Below are positions 7,883-15,461 of a DNA stretch of 25,556 nt, piece after piece. Source of the DNA: JACDAN01 sp036380355 (lineage in GTDB: Bacteria > Actinomycetota > Thermoleophilia > Gaiellales > Gaiellaceae); contig DASVEW010000003.1 of the NCBI GenBank assembly GCA_036380355.1, forward strand, positions 1 through 25,556, written 5' to 3'. The translations under genes and the position numbers were made by a program. How positions within the stretch are numbered: the first letter of the stretch is position 1; every line of letters begins with the position of its first letter. Below the pieces are notes generated by a model. It made no database searches. It saw only the letters and a program-made list of their open reading frames with translations, and was not told the origin of the DNA.

Positions 7883-8653
7883 GTGACCGCGCTCATCGTC
7901 CTCGGTGTCGTCGCCGTCCTGCTCATCCTCCTGCTCTCGGCGTCCGTCCGGGTGGCGAGGGAGTACGAGCGGGGCGTCATCTTCCGGCTCGGCCGGCTTA
8001 AGTCGCCGCCGAAGGGCCCGGGGCTCTTCCTGCTGATCCCGATCATCGACAAGATGGTCCGTGTCGACCTGCGGACGGTGACGCTGAACGTCCCGCCGCA
8101 GGAGGTGATCACCAAGGACAACGTTCCGGTCCGGGTGAACGCCGTCGCCTACTTCCGGATCATCGATCCCGAGAAGGCGATCGTGCAGGTCGAGAACTTC
8201 ATGGTCGCGACCTCGCAGATCGCGCAGACGACGCTGCGGAGCGTCCTCGGCCAGCACATGCTCGACGAGCTCCTGTCCGAGCGCGACAAGATCAACGAGA
8301 TCCTCCAGCGGATCATCGACGAGGCGACCTCGCCGTGGGGTGTCAAGGTCTCGATCGTCGAGGTCAAGGACGTCGAGATCCCCGGCGGCATGCAGCGCGC
8401 GATGGCGCGCCAGGCCGAAGCCGAGCGCGAGCGGCGCGCCAAGGTGATCGCTGCCGAGGGTGAGTTCCAGGCGTCCGAGCGCCTGAAGGACGCCGCCCAA
8501 GTGCTCGCGGAGAACCCGATGTCGCTCCAGCTCCGCTTCCTCCAGACGATGCTGGAGATCAGCTCAGAGCGGTCGTCGACGATCATCCTCCCGCTGCCGA
8601 TCGAGCTCTTCAAGCCGTTCCTGGAGGCCGGCCAGACCCGGCCGCCCAGCTGA
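7883..8653 (+). CDS. Slipin / SPFH-domain (stomatin-like) membrane protein
   Basis: A 256-residue stomatin-family protein. One N-terminal membrane helix (TALIVLGVVAVLLILLL) is followed by the SPFH domain with VREYERGVIFRLGR-like sequence, DLRTVTLNVPPQEVITKDNV and VRVNAVAYFRI. A charged coiled-coil with AEAERERRAKVIAAEGE follows. Such proteins oligomerise at the inner membrane and are thought to scaffold or be processed by NfeD proteases; the gene just upstream encodes one. GTG start at 7883. The stop at 8651-8653 overlaps the inferred start of the next gene. Confidence 0.94.
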   Translation: MTALIVLGVVAVLLILLLSASVRVAREYERGVIFRLGRLKSPPKGPGLFLLIPIIDKMVRVDLRTVTLNVPPQEVITKDNVPVRVNAVAYFRIIDPEKAIVQVENFMVATSQIAQTTLRSVLGQHMLDELLSERDKINEILQRIIDEATSPWGVKVSIVEVKDVEIPGGMQRAMARQAEAERERRAKVIAAEGEFQASERLKDAAQVLAENPMSLQLRFLQTMLEISSERSSTIILPLPIELFKPFLEAGQTRPPS

Positions 8654-9453
8654 CCGACCTCCGCGAAGACCCGCTGACCGGTCGCCGCGTCGTGATCGCG
8701 CCCGGGCGCGGCGGGAGACCGGGTGCCTGGCTCCCGCCGCCCGAGGAGCCGACGCCGGAGGAGCTGGAGCGCTGCCCGTTCGACGCCGGTCGGGAGGACA
8801 TGACGCCGCCCGAGACGCTCCGTATCGGCGACCCCTGGCAGGTCCGGGTCGTCCCGAACCTCTACCCGGCCTTCGAGCGCCAGGAGGTCGTGATCCACAC
8901 GCCGGAGCACGTTCGCTCGTTCGCCGACCTGCCCGAGCCGCAGGTCGACCTCGTCTCCGAGGCCTGGCAGCGCCGCATCGAGGCCGCGCTCGGCGAAGGT
9001 TTCGCCTACGTCCATGCGCTCGTGAACGAGGGAAGGCTGGCCGGCGCGAGCCTGGCGCACAGCCACTCGCAGCTCGTCTGGCTCCGGGAGGACCCGCCCG
9101 CGGTCGCCGACGAGAACGCCGGCGGCCTCGACCGGCTGCTCGCGCACGACCGGCTTCGGGTGCTCGAGCACGGCGGCGCCGTCGCGACGGTCCACCACGC
9201 GGGCGCCGCTCCCTACGAGAGCCTGATCGCGGGCGGAACGCTCACCGACCGGCTCAATGCCCTCCGGAGGCTCGTCGCGCGTCTCCGTGACCTGGAAGGC
9301 CCGTTCGCGTGGAATGCGTGGCTGCACGCGAGAGAGCCGAAGCACATGCACGTCGTCCCGCGGTTGACTGCGCTTGCAGGAATCGAGCTCGGCGCCGGCC
9401 TCTTCGTGAACGTGCTGCCGCCGGAGCAGGCAGCCGAAAGGCTCAGGAGTTAG
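8650..9453 (+). CDS. Galactose-1-phosphate uridylyltransferase-like protein (HIT superfamily)
   Basis: A GalT/DUF4931-like nucleotidyltransferase of the HIT superfamily, 267 residues from the inferred start. The N-terminus LREDPLTGRRVVIAPGR matches the family. It then has CPFDAG (one cysteine only of the usual zinc site), VVPNLYPAFE, GASLAHSHSQLVW as the active-site region, and a C-terminal histidine cluster in KHMHVVPRL. The conserved N-terminus is reachable only from a CTG at 8650, overlapping the slipin stop. The first standard start, GTG 8692, would remove DPLTGRRV. HSHSQ replaces the textbook HPHxQ. True substrates are unknown; an ADP-sugar or other NDP-sugar phosphorylase role is equally possible. 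Its 3' end overlaps the convergent MerR gene by 11 bases. Confidence 0.8.
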   Translation: MTDLREDPLTGRRVVIAPGRGGRPGAWLPPPEEPTPEELERCPFDAGREDMTPPETLRIGDPWQVRVVPNLYPAFERQEVVIHTPEHVRSFADLPEPQVDLVSEAWQRRIEAALGEGFAYVHALVNEGRLAGASLAHSHSQLVWLREDPPAVADENAGGLDRLLAHDRLRVLEHGGAVATVHHAGAAPYESLIAGGTLTDRLNALRRLVARLRDLEGPFAWNAWLHAREPKHMHVVPRLTALAGIELGAGLFVNVLPPEQAAERLRS

Positions 9454-9757
9454 TCGCCGAAGCGGCCTCGGGCTGCTGCCGCTCGCGGAAGCGGCGCGCC
9501 GCCTCGATGGCGGCCCCGAGGTTGAGACCCTTGTCCTTGGCCTGCTTGATCAGCATCACGGTCTCGACGGCGTCCATGTCGTAGATCCGTTGCTTGCGGC
9601 CCTTCGTCGGGATCTGGGCCTTGTTCGTCCAGTAGTCGAGCTGCATCTTCGAGATGCCCGCGATCTGGCAGACCTGGCCGAGATAGAGCTCGACCTTGCG
9701 AAGATGCTCGGCAAGATTGATGGGCTCGAGAAGGTCAGCTTGCGTGCTTGGAGGCAT
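9443..9757 (-). CDS. MerR-family helix-turn-helix protein
   Basis: A 104-residue protein with a MerR-type winged helix. VELYLGQVCQIAGISKMQLD forms the HTH, followed by the wing segment YWTNKAQIPTKGRKQRIYD and a helix with MLIKQAKDKGLNLGAAIEAA. It lacks any C-terminal effector domain and cysteine pair, so ligand or metal sensing is not evident. The ATG at 9757 has a usable ribosome binding site (AAGGG, six bases away). It lies downstream of gyrA on the same strand, with its own probable promoter in the 117-base gap. Targets are unknown. Confidence 0.85.
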   Translation of the reverse strand: MPPSTQADLLEPINLAEHLRKVELYLGQVCQIAGISKMQLDYWTNKAQIPTKGRKQRIYDMDAVETVMLIKQAKDKGLNLGAAIEAARRFRERQQPEAASATNS

Positions 9758-9796
9758 ACGACACCCTTGTTCGATTCAGAGTCGGACCCCGAGCGA

Positions 9797-9825
9797 AATG
9801 TATCGCGCCGAATCCTGCTTGCCTA
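9797..9825 (-). promoter_or_regulatory. Possible promoter of the MerR-type gene
   Basis: On the minus strand TAGGCA (-35) and TACATT (-10) are separated by 17 bases, each matching four of six consensus bases. The predicted start site leaves a leader of roughly 33 bases that includes the AAGGG ribosome binding site. Weak motif match, but the spacing and position fit. Confidence 0.3.
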
Positions 9826-9874
9826 GGGGAACCCGCGCAAACCGAGGCGAAACTGCTGCGCCGAGCGCGGAAAG

Positions 9875-12397
9875 CTACTCGGCGGCCGGCGCGGCCGCGG
9901 GAGCGATCTCCGGCACCTCGATCATCTCGTCGGAACCCTCCGCCTCCACGACGGGTGCGAGCGCCGAGACCTGCTCGCCCTCGCGCAGGCGCATGACGAT
10001 CACGCCCTGGGTCGACCGGCCGAGCCGCTTGACGTCCTCCACGGGCATGCGGATGACCGTACCTCCGGTCGAGATCAGCATTACCTGGTAGCCGTCGCGC
10101 ACGACTCGGGCGCCGGCGAGCTGGCCCTTCGCCTCCGTGAGGTGGACCGTCTTGACGCCGAGCCCGCCGCGGCCCTTCACCGGGTACTCGTCGACGCGCG
10201 TGCGCTTCCCGTAGCCGTTCTCGGTCACGACGAGGAGGTCTGAGTCGTTCTCGGCGCGAGCGATGTGGACCACAGCGTCGCCCTTCCGCAGGTTCATGCC
10301 GCGGACGCCGCCCGTCGCCCGCCCCATCGGGCGCGCCTCCTTCTCGTGGAAGCGGATCGCCTGCCCCTTGCAGGAGACCATGAGGATGTCGTCGTCGCCG
10401 TCCGTGTGCACGACGCCCACGAGCTCGTCGCCGTCGCGAAGGTTGATCGCGATGATCCCGTCCGCCTTCAGCGGCGTGTTGTACTCCTCGAAGCGGCTCT
10501 TCTTGACCACGCCCTTCTTCGTCGCGAGGACCAGATACTCGGCCTCCCTGAAGTCGCGCGTGGCGATGACGGCGCGAATCGTCTCGCCCTGCCGGAAGGG
10601 CAGGAAGTTCGCGATCGCGCGGCCCTTCGACTGCCGGGTCCCGAGCGGAAGCTCGTGCACCTTCAGCCGGTAGACCTTGCCGACGGACGTGAAGAAGAGG
10701 ATGTAGTCGTGGGTGGAGGCGACGAACAGGTGCTGGATGTAGTCCTCGTCCTTGAGGTCCATCCCCATCACGCCGATCCCGCCGCGCCGCTGCTCCCGGT
10801 ACGTGCCGACCGGTAGCCGCTTGATGTAGCCGGACCGCGTGATCGCGATGACCATGTCCTCCTCCGCGATCAGGTCCTCGAGCTCGAGCTCCTCTTCGGC
10901 GGCGACGATCTCCGTGCGCCGGTCGTCGTTCTTCGCGTAGATCGACTTGATCTCGAGCAGCTCCTCGCGGATGAGCGAGTCCACGCGGGCCTCGTCGCCG
11001 AGGATCGCGCGTAGCTCCGCGATCCGCTCCTGGAGGTCCGCGAACTCCTGCTCGATCCGCTTCCGCTCCAGGCCGGTGAGGCGCTGCAACCGGAGGTCGA
11101 GAATCGCCTGCGCCTGGATCTCGGTCAGCTCGAACTCCCGCTGGAGCCCCTCGCGGGCCTCGTCGGGATCTGCCGAGGCGCGGATCAGCGCGATCACCGC
11201 GTCGAGGTTGTCGAGCGCGGTCAGGTAGCCCTGGAGGACGTGCGCCCGGGCCTCGGCCTTGCGCAGCTCGAACTTCGACCGGCGGGTGATGATCTCGCGC
11301 TGGAAGTCGAGGTAGTGCTGGAGCATGTCGCGGAGCGAGAGCGTCCGCGGAACGCCGTCCACAAGCGCGACGGCGTTGAAGCCGAAGGTCGTCTGGAGCG
11401 GCGTGTGCTTGAAGAGCTTGTTCAGCGCGACCTGCGGCACCGCGTCGCGCTTGAGCTCGATCTGGATCCGCATCCCCGACCGGTCGGAGTGGTCCGCGAG
11501 GTCGGAGACTTCGGTCAGGACCTTGTCGTTGACGAGGTCGGCGATCTTCTTGATGACGCCGGCGTCGCCGCCCTTCTTCACGCCGTAGGGAAGCTCGGTG
11601 ACGATGATCGCGGACTTGCCGCCGCGCAGCTCCTCGATGTGGGCCCGCGCGCGCATGACGATCCTGCCGCGGCCGGAGCGGTAGGCCTCACGGATGCCCT
11701 CGCGCCCGAGGATGATCGCCCCTGTCGGGAAGTCCGGGCCCTTGATGTGCCGTGTGAGCCGGGCGACGTCGATTTCCGGATCGTCGATGAGCGCGACCAC
11801 GGCGTCGATCACCTCGCCGAGGTTGTGCGGCGCGATGTTCGTCGCCATGCCGACCGCGATGCCGGACGAGCCGTTCACGAGCAGGTTCGGGAAACGCGAC
11901 GGCAGGACGGAGGGCTCGCGGCGCGACTCGTCGTAGTTGGGCTGGAAGTCGACCGTGTCCGCGTCGATGTCGCGCAGAAGCTCGGTCGCGATCCGCGCCA
12001 GGCGGCTCTCCGTGTAGCGCATCGCCGCAGCCGGGTAGTCGTCGATGTTCCCGAAGTTCCCCTGGCCCTCGACGAGCGGGTAGCGCATCGAGAACGGCTG
12101 CGCGAGCCGGACGAGCGTGTCGTAGATCGCGGTGTCGCCGTGCGGGTGGTACGAGCCCATCACGTCGCCAACGATCCGTGCCGACTTCTTGAACGGGCGG
12201 TTCGGCTGCATGCCGGCCTCGTGCATCCCGTAGAGGACGCGCCTGTGGACCGGCTTGAGCCCGTCCCGGACGTCCGGGAGGGCGCGCGAGACGATCACGC
12301 TCATCGCGTAGTCGAGGAAGCTCGAGCGCAGCTCCTGCTCGAGGTCGCGCGACTCGATGCGGCCAGCGCCGAGCGGTTCGACGCTAGACACGGTCAC
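9875..12397 (-). CDS. gyrA: DNA gyrase subunit A
   Basis: The breakage-reunion subunit of gyrase, which introduces negative supercoils with GyrB. It has 840 residues. The winged-helix region has GLKPVHRRVLYGM; the catalytic tyrosine is about residue 127 in MRYTESRL. The quinolone-determining region reads YHPHGDTAIYDTLVR, with threonine (about residue 88) where E. coli has Ser83 and an aspartate at the position equal to Asp87, an apparently wild-type pattern. The coiled-coil gate precedes the C-terminal pinwheel, whose GyrA box is QRRGGIG (about residue 530), needed for DNA wrapping. Starts are GTG 12397 or GTG 12391, the latter better spaced from GAGG. It is 155 bases downstream of gyrB. Confidence 0.98.
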   Translation of the reverse strand: MTVSSVEPLGAGRIESRDLEQELRSSFLDYAMSVIVSRALPDVRDGLKPVHRRVLYGMHEAGMQPNRPFKKSARIVGDVMGSYHPHGDTAIYDTLVRLAQPFSMRYPLVEGQGNFGNIDDYPAAAMRYTESRLARIATELLRDIDADTVDFQPNYDESRREPSVLPSRFPNLLVNGSSGIAVGMATNIAPHNLGEVIDAVVALIDDPEIDVARLTRHIKGPDFPTGAIILGREGIREAYRSGRGRIVMRARAHIEELRGGKSAIIVTELPYGVKKGGDAGVIKKIADLVNDKVLTEVSDLADHSDRSGMRIQIELKRDAVPQVALNKLFKHTPLQTTFGFNAVALVDGVPRTLSLRDMLQHYLDFQREIITRRSKFELRKAEARAHVLQGYLTALDNLDAVIALIRASADPDEAREGLQREFELTEIQAQAILDLRLQRLTGLERKRIEQEFADLQERIAELRAILGDEARVDSLIREELLEIKSIYAKNDDRRTEIVAAEEELELEDLIAEEDMVIAITRSGYIKRLPVGTYREQRRGGIGVMGMDLKDEDYIQHLFVASTHDYILFFTSVGKVYRLKVHELPLGTRQSKGRAIANFLPFRQGETIRAVIATRDFREAEYLVLATKKGVVKKSRFEEYNTPLKADGIIAINLRDGDELVGVVHTDGDDDILMVSCKGQAIRFHEKEARPMGRATGGVRGMNLRKGDAVVHIARAENDSDLLVVTENGYGKRTRVDEYPVKGRGGLGVKTVHLTEAKGQLAGARVVRDGYQVMLISTGGTVIRMPVEDVKRLGRSTQGVIVMRLREGEQVSALAPVVEAEGSDEMIEVPEIAPAAAPAAE

Positions 12398-12445
12398 CGC
12401 CTCGACAGGTCGTGCTCACCGGCCGTGAAAACCAAGCGTCGCAAA

Positions 12446-12497
12446 GCCGCAGGCCGAGCCCGTAGCCTCCGGCTACGAACTCGGCTGAGGCTGCGGC
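12446..12497 (-). terminator. Long composite hairpin between gyrB and gyrA
   Basis: Three nested stems: outer GCCGCAG/CTGCGGC, middle GCCGAG/CTCGGC, and inner CGTAGCC/GGCTACG around a three-base loop, interrupted only by a two-base internal loop and a five-base bulge. In gyrB-to-gyrA direction it is followed by CTTTGCG and soon TTTT rather than a proper T-run. It could terminate gyrB transcripts, attenuate entry into gyrA, or protect a processed end. Confidence 0.55.
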
Positions 12498-12552
12498 GAG
12501 GCGCCGGTTTGCAGCGCGCCGGTGAGTGCGAGATGGCGAGGTGGGGGCCGTA

Positions 12553-14946
12553 TCAAACATCGAGGAACCTCACGTCGCGGGCGTTCTGCTCGATGAAGAG
12601 CCGGCGCGGCTCGACCTGGTCGCCCATCAGCATCGAGAAGGCGAGGTCGGCGGCCGCCGCATCCTCGACCTCGACGCGGATCAGCGTCCGGTTGGCCGGG
12701 TTCATCGTCGTCTCCCAGAGGTCCTCGGCGTTCATCTCGCCGAGACCCTTGAAGCGGCCGATGTCGATGCCGTCCTTCGCGAGGTCGATCGCCTGGTGCC
12801 GGAACTGCTCGAAGGTCCCCGCGGTGCGCATCTTCCTGCCGAGCGAGATCGTGAACGGCGGCGGGCCGACCAGCTCGACCAGGCGGGCGTACGAGCGCGC
12901 CAGGCTCGCGTAGTGCGGCGAGGCGAGCAGCTCGGCCGGAATCGTGACGTGGCTCGCCGCGCTCGTCTCCCTCTCGACGATCTTCACGCGGAAGGCCTCG
13001 CCGGACTTGTCGACCAGGTCGAGGTCGTAGCCGTCGGTGTCGAGGCCGGCGAGCGCCCGCTCGAAATCTGCGCCGGCGTCCGCGCCCTCGATCAGGCGGT
13101 GCTGGATCAGGAAGTTGACCGTCGGCGCGCCGTAGTCCGCGCGCAGGCGCGAAGCCCAGCCCTCGAACTCGGTCAGCGCCGTCGTGAACCGCTTGTAGCG
13201 GGCCTCCGTCAGCTTGAAGGTGGATCCGGTCCGGTCCGCGACCTCCATGTCCTTGATCCGCTCTCGTACGAGGAGATCCTCGAACTGGGACTCCTTCTCG
13301 ACGTAGATCTCCTGGTTCCCGATCTTCACGCGGTACAGCGGCGCGGCCGCGATGTAGACGTGGTTGCCCTCCACGAGCTCCGGCATCTGCCGGTACAGGA
13401 AGGTGAGGATCAGCGTCCGGATGTGGGCGCCGTCCACGTCGGCGTCGGTCATGACGATGATCCGGTGGTACCGGAGCTTCTCGATGTCGAACTCGTCGCC
13501 GATGCCGGTGCCGATCGCGGTGATCATCGACTGGATCTCCTGGTTGGAGAGCACCTTGTTGATCCGGTTCTTCTCCGAGTTGATGACCTTGCCGCGCAGC
13601 GGGAGGATCGCCTGGTACAGGCGGTCGCGGGCCTCCACGGCCGAGCCGCCGGCCGAGTTGCCCTCGACGAGGAACAGCTCCGCGTCCTCCGGATCGCTCG
13701 TCTGGCAGTCGGCGAGCTTGCCCGGCAGCGACGCGCTCTCGAGGGCGCTCTTCCGGCTCAGCTGGCGCGCCTTCCGCGCGGCCTGGCGCGCGTTCCGGGC
13801 AGCCACGGCCTTCGTCACGATCTGCTTCGCGTCGGTGGGGTTCTCCTCCAGGAACTCGGCGAGCCGCTGGTTGACGGTCTGCTCGACTAGGCCGCGCACC
13901 CACGGGTTGCCGAGCTTCGCCTTCGTCTGGCCCTCGAACTGCGGGTCGCGCAACTTGACCGAGATCACGGCCGCGAGACCCTCGCGGACGTCCTCGCCCT
14001 CGAGGTTCTCCTCCTTCTCCTTCAGGAGCCCCTTGTCCCGGGCGTACTTGTTCAGCGTCCCGGTCAGGGCCGCCTTGAAGCCGGAGACGTGAGCGCCGCC
14101 CTCGGTCGTGTTGATGTTGTTCGCGAACGAGAAGACGGATTCGACGTACGAGCCGTTCCACTGCATCGCGACCTCGACGTTGCCGTTCTGCATCTCGCCG
14201 TCGAAGAAGACGATCCGTTTGTGAATCGGCTCCTTGGCGCTGTTCACGTGTGCGACGAAGTCCCGGATCCCGCCCTCGTAGTGGAACTCGTGACGGTCCT
14301 CGCCCTCGCGCTCGTCGGTCAGCACGATGCGGAGGCCGCGCGTCAGGAACGCCGTCTCGCGGAGGTGCTGGACGAGGGTGTCCATCAGCCACTCGAACTC
14401 GTCCTCGTCGAAGATCTCGAGGTCGGGCAGGAACGTGATCGTCGTCCCCGAGTCCTTCTTGCCGGCCGTCTTGCCCGCCTCCAGGAGCTCGGTCGTCGGC
14501 TCGCCGCGGGCGAACTCCTGGCGATAGATCCTCCCGTCGCGGCGGACCTCGACCTTCAGCCACTCCGAGAGTGCGTTCACCACGGAGACCCCGACGCCGT
14601 GGAGGCCGCCGGAGACCTTGTAGCCCTCGCCGCCGAACTTTCCACCCGCGTGGAGCTTCGTCAGGACCACGGTGACGGCCGGCAGCCCCTGCTCTGCCAT
14701 CACGTCGACCGGGATGCCTGAGCCGTTGTCGGAGACCGTCACCGAGTTATCCGGATGGAGAGTCACCTCGATGCGATCCGCGCGGCCTGCGAGGGCCTCG
14801 TCCACGGAGTTGTCGACCACTTCGTAAATCAGGTGGTGGAGGCCTCTGGACCCGGTCGACCCGATGTACATGCCGGGACGGAGCCGAACCGGCTCGAGTC
14901 CCTCGAGGACCGTGATGTCCTTCGCTGTGTAAGCTGCTTCAGCCAT
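12553..14946 (-). CDS. gyrB: DNA gyrase subunit B, long form
   Basis: The ATPase subunit of gyrase. It has 797 residues. The GHKL ATP site shows EVVDNSVDEALAG, VSDNGSGIPVD and GGLHGVGVSVVNALS. The TOPRIM domain has LVEGNSAGGSA, PLRGKVIN and MTDADVDGAHIRTL, and the C-terminus ends with RFKGLGEMN and GDQVEPRRLFIEQNA. Between GNQEIYVEK and RFKGLGEMN there is an insert of about 170 residues (roughly 550-725). It corresponds in position to the insert of E. coli-type GyrB and is absent from the short GyrB of Bacillus and most actinobacteria. The ATG at 14946 is preceded directly by a T-rich terminator-like element; AGGG nine bases upstream may serve as ribosome binding site. Confidence 0.98.
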   Translation of the reverse strand: MAEAAYTAKDITVLEGLEPVRLRPGMYIGSTGSRGLHHLIYEVVDNSVDEALAGRADRIEVTLHPDNSVTVSDNGSGIPVDVMAEQGLPAVTVVLTKLHAGGKFGGEGYKVSGGLHGVGVSVVNALSEWLKVEVRRDGRIYRQEFARGEPTTELLEAGKTAGKKDSGTTITFLPDLEIFDEDEFEWLMDTLVQHLRETAFLTRGLRIVLTDEREGEDRHEFHYEGGIRDFVAHVNSAKEPIHKRIVFFDGEMQNGNVEVAMQWNGSYVESVFSFANNINTTEGGAHVSGFKAALTGTLNKYARDKGLLKEKEENLEGEDVREGLAAVISVKLRDPQFEGQTKAKLGNPWVRGLVEQTVNQRLAEFLEENPTDAKQIVTKAVAARNARQAARKARQLSRKSALESASLPGKLADCQTSDPEDAELFLVEGNSAGGSAVEARDRLYQAILPLRGKVINSEKNRINKVLSNQEIQSMITAIGTGIGDEFDIEKLRYHRIIVMTDADVDGAHIRTLILTFLYRQMPELVEGNHVYIAAAPLYRVKIGNQEIYVEKESQFEDLLVRERIKDMEVADRTGSTFKLTEARYKRFTTALTEFEGWASRLRADYGAPTVNFLIQHRLIEGADAGADFERALAGLDTDGYDLDLVDKSGEAFRVKIVERETSAASHVTIPAELLASPHYASLARSYARLVELVGPPPFTISLGRKMRTAGTFEQFRHQAIDLAKDGIDIGRFKGLGEMNAEDLWETTMNPANRTLIRVEVEDAAAADLAFSMLMGDQVEPRRLFIEQNARDVRFLDV

Positions 14947-14947
14947 T

Positions 14948-14981
14948 AAAAAAAGCCCTGCATTTTGCCGCTTTTAGGGCT
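14948..14981 (-). terminator. Rho-independent-type terminator abutting the gyrB start
   Basis: On the minus strand AGCCCT and AGGGCT pair around a 16-base loop and run straight into seven Ts, then A and the gyrB ATG. It follows dciA by 12 bases. By form it ends the dnaN-recF-dciA transcript, but its position also places it in the gyrB leader, where it could act as an attenuator. The stem is only 6 bp, so strength is uncertain. Confidence 0.6.
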
Positions 14982-14993
14982 GCAGGCAGTCTA

Positions 14994-15461
14994 TCAGACG
15001 GAGCGGTCGTCCGGCGCCCTTGCGAGGCTCGCTGCGGCCGCTTTTGCGACAAGTTTGCGTAAGTTTTCGTTCGAGATCGTCGCGGCCAGCTCGTCCCCCG
15101 CCTGGCGATGCTGCTCGGTCACGTTCGGCGGGTGCCGGCCAGGCTCTCGATCGTCCGGCGAGCCCGGTTCCGGGAGCCGGCCGGGCGCGAAGCGAAGCTG
15201 CTTCGGTGCCCGGTCGCCGAGAGCGCTTGCGAGCCGCTCGCGGAGCTCCGCCTCGAGCAATCCGAGCTCGAACGCCCAGGCCGACGAGCTCGTCGAAACA
15301 TGCAGCGTGCCGTCGCGGGCGATGCGTGCCGGCCACGCATTTCGCGAGATCGAATCGCCGACGGCGGCCGGCCAGGCGGCTACGACGTCGGCAATCGCGC
15401 CGGGCGCGCCGAACCGATCGAGCTCGCGCCGGACCTCGTCGCCGATCGGCCCTGGCTTCAT
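14994..15461 (-). CDS. dciA: DciA-family helicase-loading protein (DUF721)
   Basis: A 155-residue DUF721 protein. DciA is the ancestral loader or operator of the replicative helicase DnaB in bacteria without DnaC or DnaI. Seen: an N-terminal KH-like domain with VVAAWPAAVGDSISRNAWP and LHVSTSSSAWAFELGLLE, then a proline/charged linker and a short alanine-rich tail. The ATG at 15461 overlaps the recF stop as ATGA. The gene sits between recF and gyrB, its normal place in actinobacteria. Family assignment is confident; the helicase role comes from characterised relatives. Confidence 0.9.
   Translation of the reverse strand: MKPGPIGDEVRRELDRFGAPGAIADVVAAWPAAVGDSISRNAWPARIARDGTLHVSTSSSAWAFELGLLEAELRERLASALGDRAPKQLRFAPGRLPEPGSPDDREPGRHPPNVTEQHRQAGDELAATISNENLRKLVAKAAAASLARAPDDRSV

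Noticed and set aside
6659..8500. A 613-residue open frame on the minus strand opposite nfeD and slipin.
   Set aside because: Low-complexity antisense shadow, spanning the junction of two clearly real genes on the other strand.
11240..12913. A 557-residue open frame on the plus strand across gyrA and gyrB.
   Set aside because: Antisense to conserved gyrase sequence and crosses the intergenic hairpin; no family features.
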